Shown here: positions 7,632-16,228 of the stretch, one piece after another | Layout of the letters: every line of letters begins with the position of its first letter | Position numbering within the stretch: position 1 is the first letter of the stretch | Origin: Lacticaseibacillus jixianensis | GTDB taxonomy: Bacteria > Bacillota > Bacilli > Lactobacillales > Lactobacillaceae | DNA: 64,000 bases | Assembly (NCBI RefSeq): GCF_003946485.1 | Contig: NZ_RHOJ01000002.1 | Location: forward strand, 62,001-126,000 | Direction of reading: 5' to 3' | Position numbers and translations under genes: made by a program | The notes under the pieces: generated by a model | Seen by the model: only the letters and a program-made list of their open reading frames with translations | What the model was told of the DNA's origin: nothing | The model's database searches: none

Positions 7632-9155
7632 TCATTTCTTAATTAAATCATGTGCTACTAAATACTGATGTGCAACCGTCGCTGCTTTTTGATGTTTAAC
7701 CGTTACCTGATAATTCATTTCTTGCATTTCACTGGTTGTCACCTTGCCAGCCAACCGCTTTAGGCTCTTAACGATTCCTGGATGTGCTTTCGCAAACTTT
7801 GTATTCATCAACGGAGCACCTTGGTACGGTGGGAAAAATCGCTGCGTGTCCGTCAATACCGCGAGGTGATACTGTTTGATCTGCGGATCTGTCGTGTAGC
7901 CATCCGTGGCATCAATTTTGCCTTTGGCCAGAGCTTCATATCGCAACGCCGGTTCCATCGTCCGCACCGAATTAAATGTGAGACCATAAGCACTTTTCAG
8001 ACCCGGATAACCGTCAGACTGCTGGTAAAAGTCTGGATCAAATGCAGCCCTAAATTTTGGAACATTCTTCAAATCTGCCACGGATTTCAAGTTGTACTTC
8101 TTGGCATCCGAGGCGCGCACTGTCATCATATAACCATTTTGATATTGCATCGGTGGCAGCAGCGTCATATCGTACTGCTTTGCGAGTAGTTTCTTCGCTA
8201 GGGCATATGCACGTTTCGGCTGATGGGGTACGCTTTGGTTCGTCTTGACAAGCGACTGTAAGACTGTGCCGGTGAACTCTGGGTAAATATCAATTTTACC
8301 GCTACGCAGCCCCTTGAACAGAAAACTCGTACCACCAAAGTTTGGTTTCAGCTCCACAGTAACTTTTGAGTTGTCTTCCTCGATCAATTCCTTATACATG
8401 TTGATCAAAATTTCTGGTTCTCCACCCATCTTCCCAGCAATCGTGACAGTCTGGTGTTGAGAGTTCTGCCATGAGCGAACTCCTGCAAACCCTAAACCCA
8501 CAGCCAAAACCACAATTAAGCCAACTAAGACGTGTTTCAAATTCGTTTGAGCCAACAATTTGATTAAGGCACTGGCGGCCAGAGCCAATACCGCTGCTAG
8601 AATGGCCCCGACGAATAGGGCACTATTATTGTTCGTCTGAATACCAAGCAAAATGTAAGTACCGAGACCACCGCCTCCGATCAAAGCGGCCAACGTTGCC
8701 GTCCCAATCACCATCACCACAGCAATGCGCAGACCAGTCAGAATCATTGGCATTGCAAGTGGTAACTGAATCTTAAATAGCTTGTATCGTCTTGATACGC
8801 CAAACGCATCTGCTGCTTCGACTAGTAAGGGATCAATGTTGGTCAACCCTGCATACGCATTGGAAAATACCGGCATGATGGCATATAAGACAAGCGCAAT
8901 TATGGCTGGAATCGTCCCGATGCCGACCAACGGAATGAGTAATCCTAAGATTGCAAGACTCGGAATCGTTTGAATCACACTTGCGACTTGCAACACAGCC
9001 TCACCAGCACGCCGGTGATCGATCAACACAATCGCCAACGGGAGTGCAATCAATACGGTTATCACGGTAGCAACAACTGAAATTGCGATATGTTGCCATA
9101 AAGCATTGAGAATTTCGCTACCATTTTTGCTCAAATAGTTAGTTAAGTCCTGCAT
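7632..9155 (-). CDS. OpuC-like osmoprotectant ABC transporter, permease fused to binding protein
   Basis: The 507-residue protein fuses a permease (about 1-215, several membrane helices with the EAA-like loop VEAADAFGVSRRYKLFKIQL) to an extracellular substrate-binding domain (about 235-507, starting VTIAGKMGGEPEIL). This fusion is typical of glycine betaine/carnitine/choline uptake systems in lactic acid bacteria. The binding part shows FGGTSFLFKGLRSGKIDIYP, similar to choline/betaine-binding proteins. ATG 9155 is preceded by GGAGGTGCAATGAG; the gene starts one base after the ATPase stop codon. It is followed 14 bases on by the quinone oxidoreductase, so all four minus-strand cargo genes may be one operon. 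Confidence 0.9.
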   Translation of the reverse strand: MQDLTNYLSKNGSEILNALWQHIAISVVATVITVLIALPLAIVLIDHRRAGEAVLQVASVIQTIPSLAILGLLIPLVGIGTIPAIIALVLYAIMPVFSNAYAGLTNIDPLLVEAADAFGVSRRYKLFKIQLPLAMPMILTGLRIAVVMVIGTATLAALIGGGGLGTYILLGIQTNNNSALFVGAILAAVLALAASALIKLLAQTNLKHVLVGLIVVLAVGLGFAGVRSWQNSQHQTVTIAGKMGGEPEILINMYKELIEEDNSKVTVELKPNFGGTSFLFKGLRSGKIDIYPEFTGTVLQSLVKTNQSVPHQPKRAYALAKKLLAKQYDMTLLPPMQYQNGYMMTVRASDAKKYNLKSVADLKNVPKFRAAFDPDFYQQSDGYPGLKSAYGLTFNSVRTMEPALRYEALAKGKIDATDGYTTDPQIKQYHLAVLTDTQRFFPPYQGAPLMNTKFAKAHPGIVKSLKRLAGKVTTSEMQEMNYQVTVKHQKAATVAHQYLVAHDLIKK

Positions 9156-9156
9156 C

Positions 9157-10092
9157 TCATTGCACCTCCCGAGTTTGAGCAAGATACGCAATCAAGTCTG
9201 CTGGAGCAAGCTGCATATCACCAATACCAACCGTTGCAGTTGGTGATTGTTGCAACAGTGCTGCCCAGTCTGAAAGCATCGCCGTTTCTGGAAGCGATAC
9301 TAGCGCTGAACCTGTCGCCGGCTCTCCGAATCCCGCAGCTAACACTGATTTAACGTATTGGGATTGACGGCCCGCGTTAGCGAAAAATTCCGCAACGAAT
9401 TGATTTGCAGGCGTTGCAAGAATCTCATCTGGCGTTCCAACTTGTTGCAGCTTGCCGTCGTGGATCACCGCCAGACGGTCGGCCAACCTCAATGCCTCGT
9501 CCATGTCATGCGTAACAAAAATGATGGTGGTGTTAAATTGCTTATGCAACTTCACGACTAAATCTTGCAGTTGACGACGCGACAACGGATCAAGTGCGCT
9601 AAATGGCTCGTCCATCAAAACGATATTCGGTTCAGCTGCTAACGCACGAACGATACCCACACGTTGCGCTTCACCACCAGATAACTCATTTGGCATCCTA
9701 TTCATGAACTTGTCAGATGCTAAACCGACGGCATTTAGTAACTCGCGAACACGCGCATCCCGCTTATCTTGTGGGACGTTTTGTGCTGCCAGTTGGATTG
9801 AGGCATTCTCTGCTACCGTCATGTTTGGAAATAGTGCGCCAGCTTGCAGAACATAGCCGATTCCGCGACGAAATTCTCGAACGTCGGGCACCGCCATGAC
9901 ATCAAGATCATCAATCAAGACCTGTCCGCTTGTGGGTGTATTTAATCTGTTGATCATTTTCAATAATGTCGTTTTACCACTTCCGCTGGGCCCCACCAGC
10001 ACGAATAGCTCATGACTTGCGATTGACAGACTGATGTCGGTCAATGCAGCTACACCTTGATATTTTTTGAAAACTTGCTGAAACTGAATCAT
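9157..10092 (-). CDS. OpuC-like osmoprotectant ABC transporter ATPase
   Basis: This 311-residue ATPase would power the fused permease encoded directly downstream. It has Walker A GPSGSGKTT, signature LSGGEAQRVGIVRAL, Walker B IVLMDEPFSALDP and the H-loop VTHDMDEAL. The C-terminal extension (about 245-311) does not look like a full tandem CBS module, so the ionic-strength sensor known from OpuA/OpuCA may be reduced. The second of two adjacent ATG codons has the better spacing to AGAGG, so I used 10092; 10095 is possible. It is divergent from the Rrf2 regulator. Confidence 0.9.
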   Translation of the reverse strand: MIQFQQVFKKYQGVAALTDISLSIASHELFVLVGPSGSGKTTLLKMINRLNTPTSGQVLIDDLDVMAVPDVREFRRGIGYVLQAGALFPNMTVAENASIQLAAQNVPQDKRDARVRELLNAVGLASDKFMNRMPNELSGGEAQRVGIVRALAAEPNIVLMDEPFSALDPLSRRQLQDLVVKLHKQFNTTIIFVTHDMDEALRLADRLAVIHDGKLQQVGTPDEILATPANQFVAEFFANAGRQSQYVKSVLAAGFGEPATGSALVSLPETAMLSDWAALLQQSPTATVGIGDMQLAPADLIAYLAQTREVQ

Positions 10093-10194
10093 CATGGTTA
10101 CCTCTTTTGTTTCGGAATAGACTCACTATAATGGCAGCTTCTCAATAAGGGCTAGGTTTTTCGATAAATCACCCCCGAATTCCAGAAAATATGC

Positions 10195-10221
10195 TAAAAT
10201 TATTGTAACCACAAAAGTTAC
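10195..10221 (+). promoter_or_regulatory. Promoter and candidate Rrf2 operator
   Basis: An extended -10 element TGCTAAAAT ends at 10200, and GTAAC CACAAAA GTTAC (10205-10221), an inverted repeat, sits where transcription would begin, just before GGAGG and the rrf2 start. This placement fits autorepression by the Rrf2 protein and may also affect the divergent transporter. Confidence 0.5.
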
Positions 10222-10233
10222 GGAGGTATTCAC

Positions 10234-10683
10234 ATGCGAGTTTCAACTAAGTTCAGCGACACCATCCACCTGTTGGCATTCATCTCGGTGTATCAGAACA
10301 TTCATATTACCAGCGCCGTGATTGCAACCAGTATTAACACTTCACCAGTTGTCGTCCGGCGTCTGATCGGGACATTGAAAGAAGCAGGCGTCGTGATGAC
10401 TGACGCCGAAACGCATAACCCAATCTTCGCAAAATCACCCGATGAAATTACGTTGTTAGACGTTTACCTATTGACGGAAGGACACACACCACTTTTCGCG
10501 TTAGACAAAGAAACCAATCCACTTTGCATCGTTGGCGCTAACATTCAAGATGTTCTCACTGAAATTTATCATGACGCGGAAACAGCTGCGTTAATGGAGC
10601 TCGACCGACACACGATGCAAGACGTTATTGATCGGCTTCTAACTGCTGATAAGGTTAAGAAGGCACAGGCTGCCTCTGCATAG
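10234..10683 (+). CDS. Rrf2 family transcriptional regulator
   Basis: The 149-residue protein begins MRVSTKFSDTIHLLAFI, with a winged-helix DNA-binding domain (about 1-70, TSPVVVRRLIGTLKEAGVV) as in the YwnA-like branch of Rrf2. There is no cluster of three cysteines for an Fe-S centre (only one Cys, in NPLCIVG), so it is probably not an iron-sulfur sensor of the IscR/NsrR type. It is divergent from the osmolyte-transporter operon, with an inverted repeat before its start. Control of the transporter and oxidoreductase genes is inferred. Confidence 0.87.
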   Translation: MRVSTKFSDTIHLLAFISVYQNIHITSAVIATSINTSPVVVRRLIGTLKEAGVVMTDAETHNPIFAKSPDEITLLDVYLLTEGHTPLFALDKETNPLCIVGANIQDVLTEIYHDAETAALMELDRHTMQDVIDRLLTADKVKKAQAASA

Positions 10684-10745
10684 ACAGCGTATTTACCCCC
10701 ATTAGAAAATGATAATTTCCTTCAATAAACGAAAACGAGGACCGT

Positions 10746-11540
10746 ATGTCAAGATTCCTAGATCACCGCGAAGCAGGTAAAATATTTCACGATTTCGAAA
10801 AACACAAGGACAGGTATCTGATTATTCATTATTCCTGCGAAAGCTTTTTTGATACCAATGGTGCAACGCCGCGGATTACCGCGATTGCCGTAAAGTCGCC
10901 ATCAAGCGGTCAAACTGACCTCTTTGCGGTACATAAAGCGGCTGAATTGATGAAGATCAAACCAGAAGATATTGTAGAAAGGTACGAAGAAGTTGAGCGC
11001 ATGATGCTAGATGACTTCTTTACCTTCGTTCAAGGCCACCTTGATAAAATATGGATTCACTGGAACATGCGCGATTCAAATTTTGGATTCAAGGCTTTAG
11101 AGCAACGGTATCGCGTTTTAGGTAAGGTTCCCGCAATCATTCCAGATCAGAATAAATTAGATATGGCTATCCTTTTCCGCAAGTATTACGGCAAAAGCTA
11201 TATTGGTGATCCGCACATTAAAGCGTTGATGGACTACAACGGTATACACGTAAAAGATTTTATGTCTGGAAAAGACGAAGCCAATGCATTCAAAAATCAC
11301 GAATTTATCAGATTAAGCTTCTCCTGCGCTGGAAAAGTCAATCTGTTTGATAAGTTTTTGACGAGGGCCATCGATAACGAGTTAAAGACCCAATCTAGCT
11401 TTCGAGATGAATATGGGAATGTTCCACTTGGAATCTATAATTTCGCCAATGAGTCCGCCTGGGGAAAGTTCCTCTTTTGGATAGCGAACCTACTTATTGG
11501 CGGCTTTGCTGGCGGGTACATTGGAAAACTATTTTTTTAA
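10746..11540 (+). CDS. Uncharacterised protein with possible RNase H-like fold and C-terminal membrane anchor
   Basis: I do not recognise the family. The 264-residue protein starts after a GAGGACCGT site. Its N-terminal part (about 20-145) alternates hydrophobic strands and acidic residues (LIIHYSCESFF, ITAIAVKSPS, IWIHWNMRDSNFGFKAL), which recalls a DnaQ/RNase H-like exonuclease fold, but the catalytic acidic set is not clearly complete. The last 30 residues (WGKFLFWIANLLIGGFAGGY) form one membrane helix with Gly-rich packing. It is the last gene of the mobile element, a common place for defence or effector cargo. Function is unknown. Confidence 0.7.
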   Translation: MSRFLDHREAGKIFHDFEKHKDRYLIIHYSCESFFDTNGATPRITAIAVKSPSSGQTDLFAVHKAAELMKIKPEDIVERYEEVERMMLDDFFTFVQGHLDKIWIHWNMRDSNFGFKALEQRYRVLGKVPAIIPDQNKLDMAILFRKYYGKSYIGDPHIKALMDYNGIHVKDFMSGKDEANAFKNHEFIRLSFSCAGKVNLFDKFLTRAIDNELKTQSSFRDEYGNVPLGIYNFANESAWGKFLFWIANLLIGGFAGGYIGKLFF

Positions 11541-11646
11541 GTGTTTTGATCAAGGTAATGGTCACTTTGTCGAGAGCCCAACGTTGGTAAATGTCCGGGG
11601 TAACTATTTGCATGTACCGGGGTCTAATTCACAATCCCGGTCAGAA

Positions 11647-11669
11647 AAACGTGGGCAAATATGTGGGCA
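11647..11669. promoter_or_regulatory. Putative integrase arm-type sites, right end
   Basis: ACGTGGGCA and ATGTGGGCA are spaced 12 bp apart and match the pair at 2252-2273 in the same orientation. They lie about 195 bases inside the attR core, as expected for the other attP arm. Confidence 0.55.
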
Positions 11670-11767
11670 AAAGTTGAGGATTTTTGCCAAGCATTGCTCA
11701 AAATATGTGGATTTAATCTTAAAGACCACCATTAGTGATAACCTGATACGAATGCCCCAAAGCAACT

Positions 11768-11794
11768 AAAAAGCCCGAATTGACGGGCTTTTTT
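11768..11794 (+). terminator. Rho-independent terminator
   Basis: AAAAAGCCCG AATTGA CGGGCTTTTTT is a perfect stem with a T-run on the + side and an A-run on the other, so it may work both ways. It lies between the last element gene and the attR core. Confidence 0.8.
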
Positions 11795-11851
11795 GCTAAT
11801 TTACATTCAGAATTGTCAGAGGTTCCCTACCACCGTGAGTAGCATTGCCAA

Positions 11852-11955
11852 TCAGCCTTGGTTCAACCATTGGATTTGTGGCATTTAAAAAGACTCCTTT
11901 ATCGGCAACTCAAATGTTTCTGGATTATTCTACCATGAAATTTCGCTTCTATCAG
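11852..11955 (-). pseudogene. Displaced rbgA leader: promoter, ribosome binding site and first codons
   Basis: Read leftward: a possible -35 CTGATA (11950-11955), 17 bases, a -10-like TAGAAT (11927-11932), AAAGGAG, then ATG at 11884 and codons for MPQIQWLNQG followed by TGA at 11852-11854. The binding site and first six codons closely parallel those of the intact rbgA at 2194. The simplest reading is that this is the original rbgA control region, cut away from its gene by integration of the element. Confidence 0.65.
11865..11884. repeat. attR core of the mobile element
   Basis: This 20-bp sequence matches the attL core with two mismatches. On the minus strand it encodes the rbgA-like start MPQIQW, and then the frame diverges and stops after ten codons, as expected where element DNA replaces the gene body. 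Confidence 0.72.
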
Positions 11956-12159
11956 AATTTCACGTCTTCAACGATAGTGCCGCAAATAGAAACCCGTAAT
12001 CTCCTATCCAAAGCTTTTGTCTCATGAAGACGGCACAAATCAACGTCTCTTTTAGAAAGTTAAGATAACATCAAGCTCTACCGTATAAATCTGATAAAAT
12101 ATGATTGTTTACGAAAGTCGTGTAGTTACTCGTCCATCATTTATCTGAAAGGTGCCATT

Positions 12160-12856
12160 ATGCAAGACTTAATTTCGATTGGAATTATTGCTCCCATTTC
12201 AGCCACTTTTAAACATTCAGCAGACTTCTTTAAACTCACCCGTCAGTATATCTCTGAAGCTCTACCGAAAGATATCTATAAAGAACCCTCACTTGTCAGC
12301 GATAAAGAAGGTAATGACAGACTAAATCGCATAATAGGGGGGCTGGTAGACAGCGATGTAGTTGTTGTAGATAAGACTGATAAAAACCCCAATGTCATGC
12401 TGGAGCTCGGCATGAGGGCAGCCTTCGATCTCCCCTTTGTACTCATTCAGTTAGAGAGTCAGGAATACCCGTCTGTTTTTAAGATGCAAGATATCATCCC
12501 TATCCCCAATACTAATGATGAGTCGACGATTAATAATTTCAAAGCAAGGCTCTTGGAAAAGGGTCAGCCAAGCTGCCAATCACCTCAATGAGGACGAATA
12601 TTCACCCTTCTTGTCCCAGCACACTAGATATCACGCAAAGTTACTACCAACAAATTCGGACGAACTTAATACGACACTGACAGCGTTCCAAACTAGGCTA
12701 AGCCGACTTGAACAGCAAGCGGAATTGGTGCCGACAAGAAAAGAGGCACGCCAGTATGCAAGTGACATTAGTGCAGCTCGTATTGCTCGATACGATGGTT
12801 ATCTCAGGTCTAATGCCATAATCGAACCCGATACCTTGCCTAATTTCAGTCTATGA
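12160..12856 (+). pseudogene. Frameshifted TIR-like / nucleoside deoxyribosyltransferase-like protein
   Basis: The first frame (12160-12591) encodes 143 residues with DSDVVVVDKTDKNPNVMLEL and GMRAAFDLPFVLI, the signature of Rossmann-like TIR/2-deoxyribosyltransferase-type domains, where the Glu of MLELG matches the catalytic Glu position. After a GAAAAGGG run near 12560 the coding sense continues in the +1 frame to 12856 (VSQAANHLNEDEYSPFLSQH and a helical tail), so one inserted base probably broke the gene. Start ATG has GAAAGGTG upstream. Related proteins act as NAD- or nucleotide-consuming effectors in phage defence; that role is inferred. Confidence 0.6.
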
Positions 12857-12935
12857 ACTTTCAGATTCGAAGAAACAACCCGCGTTTTAGAATCAAGATA
12901 GCCACTATCACCGCTACGCTGAGAAGTTAAAAAGG

Positions 12936-12966
12936 ATTTACACTATCTAGTGTTGGAGAAATCCAA
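12936..12966. repeat. Palindrome upstream of the ISL3 relic
   Basis: GGATTT and AAATCC flank an inner perfect ACACTA TC TAGTGT palindrome. It may be part of an IS end or an operator; no T-run follows. Confidence 0.3.
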
Positions 12967-13076
12967 CAGCGAGAGTGTAGGCGCTTCTTTTAATAACAAA
13001 ATCAAAAGGGTATATACAAGGACACCCGTGCTATGATCTAAGCGACGAAACCAAAATCTAGCGAGGGGACCAATCG

Positions 13077-14237
13077 ATGTCTCAGACGTTCGTGAAGAAT
13101 ATCGTGTGACAGGCTCCTAACACCGCAGAAATCTACAATCTTTGCAACACTTTCATATACGTGGAAATGCTGCCCTCTTTTCGGTTTGAAGCTTTGCAGA
13201 CTAACTCGCATTCATGTCATAGGGGCCATTGAGATACCAAACATCCTGGATTTAAATAAGCAACGATGGTGGTGCAGTAACTGTCATTACTCAACAATCG
13301 TGACGCCCCCCTTAGTCGAGTTCAATCACTCAATTGCCAAAGAAAACCAGGAATCAGTTTTAAAGCTCTCATTGAAAAGCCAACCCTTGATGACAATTGC
13401 AGCGATCAGTGGGATCTCTGCCACGTCCGTCCAGCGCATCATGAATGCAAACGTCAACCATCATCCGGCAAGGAAGCTTCCGGAGAATCTTTGCTTTGAT
13501 GAGTTTCGTTCAACCGGAAAAATGGCACCCTTTATCTGCATTGATGACGATGACCATTAACCTGTCCAGCTGCTGGTTGGTTGCCTGCATAACACCATCA
13601 AGTGCTTCTTCGTGTCCCACTACAGCCTCAAAGAAAGGACAATCACCATGGACATGAACGCGGCTTATCGCTCTTTATTCACGAGGTGTTTCCTCAAGAC
13701 GAAATAATCATTGATTGTTTCCACATCGTGCAACTTCTCGGCCGGGCGCTGGATCAGGCTAGGATTGCGACACTAATACAAATTCAGAATCATCCCCTGC
13801 GCACCTACAAATTGCTTAAATTGCAATGACGGCTCTTCCACAAAGCTGATCCAGATGCGACTCATACTCGCTATTTATTTGGGCTCAACGAGTACATGAC
13901 CGAGCAGAATGCGTTAAACATAGCCCCTGAATATATATCCGCCGCTAAAGATAATTTATGACACCTTTCTTGCCCTGCAAAGTGCGTTAATGGACGAAAA
14001 TACTCAAAAAACTTTGGCTTATTTTGGATAGCTATCGCAACACTGGCACATCGCTAGATGCTGCCATGGAGACGTTAAGAAAGATCGTGCAGAAGTTTTG
14101 GCCATAACGCGATCGAAAGGCCCAATCGAAGGAATCAACCGCTTGATAAAGTCATAGAAATGTTCCTGTTTAGGCTTCAGGAACCAAGGCAATATCTTGG
14201 ACCACATCTATCAACTGACCGCATAAGAAAACAAAAG
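13077..14237 (+). pseudogene. Degenerate ISL3-family transposase
   Basis: Fragments in several frames together resemble an ISL3 transposase: an initial MSQTFVKNI, a zinc-finger-like RWWCSNCHYS, the HTH stretch ISATSVQRIMN, then LCFDEFRSTGKM with the first catalytic Asp, IIIDCFHIVQLLGRAL with the second, and later FGLNEYMTEQNAL. Several stops and frameshifts (for example the TGA after NIV and shifts near 13560 and 13830) make it non-functional. I could not define the inverted-repeat ends of the element. Confidence 0.75.
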
Positions 14238-14446
14238 AAGCCCTTTAAAAGTGAGGACTCCAAAATAGATTGAATTTAGCTTCAACACCCAGTGACATAG
14301 AGCCACATACTATCCAAACTTGTGGTTTCATATCAATGTTCTCTCCATTTAATAATTCGCCTCGGTTCAATCTCAGCACCCTTCCGGAGATTTTCTTCAT
14401 CCAAGCTATGGTGCAGAAAATTCCTATAGCCTTAAACTAACAAGTT

Positions 14447-16228
14447 TTACTCATTTGAGTTCAATAGCTTTGTTAACTGAATTAGACGATCGCTATCGGA
14501 AACCTCACTTACGCTATTTCCAATTCGCTCATAATACTTGTCCTCATATTTTTCGGGAGTTCTTGTACTTGTGATCCTAAATGCTAGAACTCTTAGTCCA
14601 TTCACGGCATAAGTATTAGGGCTTGTCAACATTACTCGCATTTCTTTGCTAATCGGTTGTTTTTGAATCAATGTGATTATTTTTTGAAGATAGCTATCCC
14701 ATTTTAACTCGCTTAAAAATAAGTCTCGTTCTACACCAACTATATAGTTTTTGCCTATTTTAAAAATTGGCTTCTCATGTCGCTTCTGATATAGTTGGGC
14801 AGACTCGTCGGAATCAGCGATCCCAATGAAAATATATTTATCACGTTTCTGAGGGGTGTTCGCTAAGCTTGTTGCAACTTTACATATTTTTGAAATCACA
14901 TCTGGATTAAAGGATGATTTTTTATTGGGTATATCATTATAGAAACCAATCTTAAATTCAAAAAGTGAACTTTCACCATTGGCTTCGGCTAATAAGCGTG
15001 TCAGAACATATTCAGAGCTCGCGTGATTTTTTTCTTGTTCTGATAGTGTGAAGAAATTTGAAATTCTACCCTTTACTGAATCAATATTGCTTGTTCGCTC
15101 ATTAACATTTGCAGAATGTGACCCTCTTCTTAATGACTGTTCCAAGCCTAGAATGCCATTCCAAATTCCTTCAAAATTAGACGGGTATTGGTTTTGCCCA
15201 ATCACCAAGTTAAAAACGGCCATGAAAAATGCATAAAAAGCATATTTAGCAGGATTTGTATTTGTATGAGATTTAGATACTGTCTTTTTAAAATTCGTAT
15301 CCTTTGGCTGATGCACTATCAAAATTTCATTTATAACACTAAATACGTGCAGAAAATTTTCTTGGAGTCGCTTTGCACCATATTCTTTTAAATTCACTTC
15401 CAGCGTCTTTGCCATCGAATCATCTTCGGAATAAAGCCTATCAAAGTTCTCCTGACTGGCAGCAAAGGGACGGTCTGAGAGAACAGAAGCAACCAAATCA
15501 GCAATCAATTCCTCATCATCACTATGACGAATATTTTGTCTATTTAGAATACCAGTCTTGAACCAAAACATATCATCAATGGAAATACCATAGCCATTTT
15601 GTTGAGAAGAATCAGTTAGGCTTATGCTCGGCATCTTCATCAAGTCAATAATTTCTGAAGAAATGTCCCCCCGAATACTGCTCGATAAAGAATCAACAAT
15701 GGATGAAAATTCGCTGGTTACGCCTGAGCGACGACGATCTTGGTTGCTCAATAAACGGCCTTGAGAATTTATTCTGCGAAATAAATCAATGGTTTCATCT
15801 CGACTTGCATCAATTATGTTAGTTGACAAAGCATAACCTACAAAATCTACACTTTTTTCATTAGAGAGAAGCAATGTTTTGTCTGTTTGTGGCTTGAACG
15901 CTTTCCTCTGTGCTGCAAGTCTTGCAGCAGGAAACGCGTCTATATCAAAGTACTTACCATTGTAATCAATTCGATTCTCAATAAAATCGAAAATTGCGGT
16001 TAATCTTTGCATACCATCAAGTATTTCCAAAGTATCAGGTGAATCTGCCGATTTAGAAAAAAGAAAAGACGGTAGAGCATACTGTTTGAAAATACTATCA
16101 ATCAAAAGTTGCTTTTCTTGTTGAGTCCAAACCAGTTTTCGCTGATATAGTCTATTAACTAATAGATTATGTTTCCTGTATTGATCATATGCCTCAAGAA
16201 TACTCATTGAATCAGGTTTACTCCGCAT
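14447..16228 (-). CDS. DUF262 protein with C-terminal AlbA_2 (Schlafen-like) domain
   Basis: The 593-residue protein has an N-terminal DUF262 domain (about 10-330), the ParB/sulfiredoxin-like fold of GmrS-type restriction proteins, with its signature motif as ILDGMQRLTAIFDF (residues 69-82). The C-terminal 170 residues carry an AlbA_2-like segment (SSLFEFKIGFYND, YIFIGIADSDES), a putative nucleic-acid-binding domain found in Schlafen-like proteins. GAGGAGATTGG precedes the ATG. The gene is AT-rich, stands alone and lies beside other decayed accessory genes. A stand-alone phage-defence role is inferred from the domain pair, not shown. Confidence 0.8.
   Translation of the reverse strand: MRSKPDSMSILEAYDQYRKHNLLVNRLYQRKLVWTQQEKQLLIDSIFKQYALPSFLFSKSADSPDTLEILDGMQRLTAIFDFIENRIDYNGKYFDIDAFPAARLAAQRKAFKPQTDKTLLLSNEKSVDFVGYALSTNIIDASRDETIDLFRRINSQGRLLSNQDRRRSGVTSEFSSIVDSLSSSIRGDISSEIIDLMKMPSISLTDSSQQNGYGISIDDMFWFKTGILNRQNIRHSDDEELIADLVASVLSDRPFAASQENFDRLYSEDDSMAKTLEVNLKEYGAKRLQENFLHVFSVINEILIVHQPKDTNFKKTVSKSHTNTNPAKYAFYAFFMAVFNLVIGQNQYPSNFEGIWNGILGLEQSLRRGSHSANVNERTSNIDSVKGRISNFFTLSEQEKNHASSEYVLTRLLAEANGESSLFEFKIGFYNDIPNKKSSFNPDVISKICKVATSLANTPQKRDKYIFIGIADSDESAQLYQKRHEKPIFKIGKNYIVGVERDLFLSELKWDSYLQKIITLIQKQPISKEMRVMLTSPNTYAVNGLRVLAFRITSTRTPEKYEDKYYERIGNSVSEVSDSDRLIQLTKLLNSNE

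Larger units (their letters stand above)
2175..11884. mobile_element. Integrated mobilizable element (Int/Xis/MobT with oriT) in the 5' end of rbgA
   Basis: The ends are a 20-bp imperfect direct repeat, AACCATTGAATTTGTGCCAT at 2175-2194 and AACCATTGGATTTGTGGCAT at 11865-11884, with 18 of 20 bases identical. Tandem GTGGGCA arm-like sites lie inside each end (2252-2273 and 11647-11669). The left end carries integrase, excisionase-like gene, relaxase and oriT; the right part carries cargo. There are no conjugation (VirB4-, coupling-protein- or pore-like) genes, so it is best read as an integrative mobilizable element that needs a helper. Composition is more AT-rich than the flanking housekeeping genes. 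The ends are inferred from repeats and not proven by an empty-site comparison. Confidence 0.82.

Noticed and set aside
11600-11680. A second left element end (tandem insertion)
   Set aside because: TAACT...GTACC..GGGGT there weakly resembles 2201-2223, but the cores at 2175 and 11865 with outward order core-arm at both ends explain the arm sites better.
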